Shown here piece after piece: positions 8,424 through 10,549 of a stretch of 10,549 nt of DNA. The DNA is from Dimargaris cristalligena. Taxonomy: Eukaryota; Kickxellomycota; Dimargaritomycetes; Dimargaritales; Dimargaritaceae. The notes beneath the pieces were generated by a model. The model saw only the letters and a list, made by a program, of their open reading frames with translations, made no database searches and had not been told where the DNA came from. Both the position numbers and the translations under genes were made by a program. Numbering within the stretch: the stretch's first letter is position 1; each line of letters begins with the position of its first letter. The DNA lies in NCBI GenBank assembly GCA_027576995.1, contig JANBQC010000793.1:1-10549 (forward strand), given 5' to 3'.

Positions 8424-8677
8424 ATAATTATTATCTACTTTATTTTGTTTAGTTATTTGTCCTACTCGGCTTTAGTCATTTATACAGTTCTCTGGCCCCA
8501 CTCGGCTTAATCGGTTACAGAATCTTGCCACTGGAATTAAGAGTACGAACCGCCCATTCACTGGTTATCGGCTTGGGATTTAACTGTACAAACTATAGTC
8601 CAAATCAAAATTGGGTGGCATTCACTTCTTTGATTTCCTATTTCCTATTTTTTTTTTCTCGTCGGTGACAGTGTTGT

Positions 8678-8863
8678 TTACAAACCTGCGCCCAGGTGAC
8701 TGTAGTTATCTGACCCAAACAGTTCTGCTATCTCACTGACCTGATCGACCTGCAATACAATTTACTTTCCAGTGAACCAAATTAATCTATGGATGAGAGT
8801 CTCCATTAATAAAATTGTCATACAGTCATATACTGGAGCCACACTCCAGGAGTATATTTTATG
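8678..8863 (-). other. protein-like frame with one internal TAA, unidentified
   Basis: One minus-strand frame carries only a single internal stop (TAA at 8764-8762) between a TGA upstream and a TAA at 8680-8678. The part before it contains MTILLMETLIHRLIWFTGK. The part after contains VDQVSEIAELFGSDNYSHLG and ends AGL. Codon content looks coding, but the plus strand has an overlapping protein-like frame at 8797-8955 (contains KAVRETLILEDLKQVCLLYR), so at most one of the two is likely real. No family is recognised. Confidence 0.13.
8832..8849. repeat. short inverted repeat (CTGGAG ... CTCCAG)
   Basis: CTGGAG at 8833-8838 and CTCCAG at 8844-8849 are perfect inverted arms around a 5-base loop. 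Outer arms ATACT and AGTAT extend the pairing across a 3-base bulge. It could form a hairpin in DNA or RNA. It lies inside the two opposed short frames of this area and may be chance. Confidence 0.4.
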
Positions 8864-9018
8864 TCAAAAAGGCTGTTCGTGAAACACTAATTTTAGAAGA
8901 CCTCAAACAGGTCTGTTTATTGTATAGAAAATTGGGTGACATTGTAGAATGTTGAATTAACTAATACCTGAAAGGATAGTATGTCGTAAGCTGCCCTATA
9001 AATCTAACATATCAATTT

Positions 9019-9186
9019 TCATCTAAGTGACTCAATTTCATGGCCCATGTTCAGCCCAGTGCCCACCTCTATCAGCACAGTGGCACCTCCCACCCCATAG
9101 GCCACTAAGACTATTTTCCAGTAGTTGATATTATTCTGGAGATTGAGCCACTTTTCCTCCAAGGTGCTGAAGGATTTCCATTTGGG
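9019..9186 (-). CDS. possible C-terminal exon: amphipathic helix then one membrane segment, unidentified
   Basis: A minus-strand frame is open for 55 codons, bounded by TGA upstream (9189-9187) and ending in TGA at 9021-9019. It reads as a charged amphipathic segment (LEEKWLNLQNNINYWK), then a hydrophobic Gly/Val/Ala-rich stretch (IVLVAYGVGGATVLIEV), then a short hydrophilic tail ending HEIESLR. That order resembles the tail of a membrane-anchored protein with a coiled coil just before the anchor. There is no ATG at the front. A GTAAGA...CTTCAG segment at 9167-9196 (30 bases) could be a very short intron joining it to sequence upstream, or the exon may simply start at an acceptor near 9166. 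The gene it belonged to is not recognised and no upstream exon is certain. Confidence 0.25.
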   Translation of the reverse strand, partial: PKWKSFSTLEEKWLNLQNNINYWKIVLVAYGVGGATVLIEVGTGLNMGHEIESLR

Positions 9187-9689
9187 TCAGTCTTACCTCT
9201 TCCACTTTATTCAGTTAACCCCATTTTAATAAAAAAAAATAGCTAATAGAATCTGTACACATTGTAGAAACTCAAAATAGGAACCCCGATGTTACCCAGG
9301 TTAACCACTCTTAGTCCATCAAGAGTCCTGAGGATAGGCTTCTAATGGTATGGCAAGGTGGAGTATCCCCTTGATTACCACAGGTATGAATTATTATTAA
9401 ATTATTATATTTATATAAAAGGTATGAAGTGGCTTTTTTATCTAGTATATCCAGTTTTTTTCCCTTTCCTTTTAACCCATTCCTTCTATATGAATTTTTC
9501 CTTTAAATTTATTTATATTTCTATTAGTAGATGCATGCTATCCCTACAATTGGATATACATATTCATACTTAATTACTAGTGGTTATTTGATTTTATTCT
9601 CTCCCTTCTTTTATTAGTTTTACTATGTGAATTCACTATTTACTTTTTATTAGTTATGCAGGCTTACTTTCATTTTATTGGTTTAATTA

Positions 9690-9712
9690 ATTCTCTGCCT
9701 TATACAGAGAAT
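9690..9712. repeat. perfect 8-bp inverted repeat, 7-base loop
   Basis: ATTCTCTG at 9690-9697 and CAGAGAAT at 9705-9712 pair perfectly around CCTTATA. It is followed by TGGCTTAGC (9712-9720), which fits the Pol III A-box pattern TRGCNNAGY, although that pattern is short enough to occur several times by chance in a window of this size. Confidence 0.5.
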
Positions 9713-9734
9713 GGCTTAGCACTCTTAGCTATAG

Positions 9735-9758
9735 AGCCAAAAGTCTTGGCTTTTTTTT
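9735..9758 (+). repeat. hairpin (AGCCAA-TTGGCT) followed by T8
   Basis: AGCCAA at 9735-9740 and TTGGCT at 9746-9751 form a 6-bp stem with a 5-base loop, and the stem runs directly into eight T at 9751-9758. The shape copies a bacterial intrinsic terminator, and T8 would stop RNA polymerase III. No promoter or gene in front of it is confirmed, so its role is unknown. Confidence 0.35.
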
Positions 9759-9812
9759 GGATTAAATATGCACCATTGATGCACTTAATTAGGCTATGCA
9801 TACAGTCAATCA

Positions 9813-9851
9813 GCACACTCATACAAATGATCAGTACATGCATTAGTGTGC
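9813..9851. repeat. 7-bp inverted repeat with 25-base loop
   Basis: GCACACT at 9813-9819 and AGTGTGC at 9845-9851 are perfect inverted arms. It is the third inverted repeat within about 160 bases. Just upstream, ATTGATGCA (9776-9784) and TGCATACAGTCAAT (9797-9810) could also pair imperfectly. Confidence 0.35.
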
Positions 9852-10549
9852 ATTTTCATATATAAGGGATAACTTTTCCCCCTCTTTTTTTCTGTGTTAA
9901 TTTCTTTGTATCAAATTTTGGGTGTCAATTTTCTTTCATCTTTCTTTTATAATAAAACTGCCTCTATAACTACTGTGGATATTTGGGTTATATACTTCAA
10001 GTTGTTGTTGCTAAGGACTGCCCTTTTGAGCTTCCAAACAAGTATTTTTTATATTGGATTACTTTGGTTAAAAACTTTATACAGTTAGTTTTATTAATAT
10101 ATTTTTTATTTAAGTGATAAGCCAGTTTGCCTGGAGAAGCCACCCTGCCCTTTTGATATATTTTTGTTATTCTATTTGTAGCTTGATACCACCACACTGT
10201 GACAATGGTCATTATATGGGGATTGAGTTGGATTAGGAGGGCCAGTACCTAAAGTAACTCACACCAAATCCAGACCATAATATAAAAGGAAATTTCCCAA
10301 TGCCAGTGACCAGCCTGGGAAGCCTAGATACTGTTGAAAACTATATGAAGTACTGGGGAAAATATTGAATATTGAGGGCCTCTTCATGTATCAAGTGGTG
10401 CATTTTTTAATTTTTTTTTGGTAATTAATAGACTGAACTAGTGCTTGGTGGTTGATCCTGATGGGAACTTGATAACTGTAAAGAACTGAAATCAAATCCT
10501 TGAAAACTGAACTTTATTTGAAAAGATAGATAATAAAAGGGAAAGGTGA

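Larger units (their letters stand above)
8424..10549. other. AT-rich, gene-poor right flank of uncertain origin
   Basis: From about 8400 the base composition becomes visibly AT-richer than in the transporter array, with T or A runs of eight or more (8648, 9230, 9751, 10408). No ORF over 75 codons occurs on either strand. Short protein-like stretches exist: 9019-9186 minus (listed), 8678-8863 minus and 8797-8955 plus (opposed to each other), 10300-10368 plus and 10442-10489 plus. Splice-like signals are scattered. The pattern fits intron-rich or decayed genes, a degraded transposable element, or foreign or misjoined DNA. I recognise no reverse transcriptase, integrase or transposase motif and no terminal repeats. 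Confidence 0.5.

Noticed and set aside
9358..9573. 71-codon plus ORF rich in Tyr, Phe and Ile
   Set aside because: Its composition is that of translated AT-rich DNA, it has no motif, and its start is on the opposite strand to the better minus-strand candidate next to it.
9735..9758. Bacterial intrinsic terminator, implying a prokaryotic origin
   Set aside because: The stem is only 6 bp and AT-rich for a terminator, there is no bacterial-type gene before it, and the rest of the window is eukaryotic in character.
10369..10549. Mitochondrial-type frame with TGA read as Trp at the right end
   Set aside because: One frame gains a plausible peptide if TGA is Trp, but it also has TAA and TAG stops, no mitochondrial gene is recognised, and another frame reads equally well with the standard code.
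8424..10549. LTR or DNA transposon
   Set aside because: I found no paired terminal repeats, target duplications, or reverse transcriptase, integrase or transposase motifs, so a mobile element cannot be called.

Overview
The window reads as nuclear DNA of a eukaryote, most likely a fungus. The evidence is long intronless major facilitator genes of a type common in fungi, eukaryotic start contexts (CCCACCATGG and GCCACCATGG) instead of ribosome binding sites, long gene-poor spacers, and AATAAA signals. The lineage is not resolved. An early-diverging (zygomycete-grade) fungus is a guess from general feel, not a demonstrated result.

The recognisable content is a head-to-tail array of three paralogous membrane transporters, all on the minus strand. 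Copy 1 is cut by the left edge and only its first 34 codons are present (1-104). Copy 2 (2534-4333, 599 aa) is intact. Copy 3 (5722-7683) is collinear with copy 2 from end to end but carries one in-frame TAG at 6943-6945, exactly where copy 2 has Trp206 in transmembrane segment 6. All are 12-TM MFS proteins of the drug:H+ antiporter-1 / ZIFL-YCR023C-like kind. They have a Ser/Thr-rich loop of about 130-145 residues between the two six-helix halves. That loop is poorly conserved except for a shared NERHxLL block, which matches an acidic dileucine sorting signal.

The spacers (105-2533 and 4334-5721) hold no confident gene. On the plus strand of both I see short protein-like open stretches in changing frames, possibly remains of a divergently oriented neighbour. 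The best candidate lies at about 617-1605. These readings are weak and could be chance.

Right of copy 3 the sequence changes. An acidic ORF tail at 8231-8375 is followed by AATAAA at 8418. From about 8400 to the end the DNA is clearly AT-richer, with long T/A runs and no long gene. It contains several short protein-like stretches, the best being 9019-9186 minus (amphipathic segment, then a hydrophobic helix), and a cluster of inverted repeats at 9690-9851. This part could be intron-rich or decayed genes, a degraded mobile element, or foreign or misjoined sequence. I cannot decide which from sequence alone.

I found no tRNA, rRNA, CRISPR array, complete transposon or clear new system. The points most worth a second look are the single amber codon in an otherwise intact paralog, the conserved dileucine block, and the nature of the AT-rich right flank.
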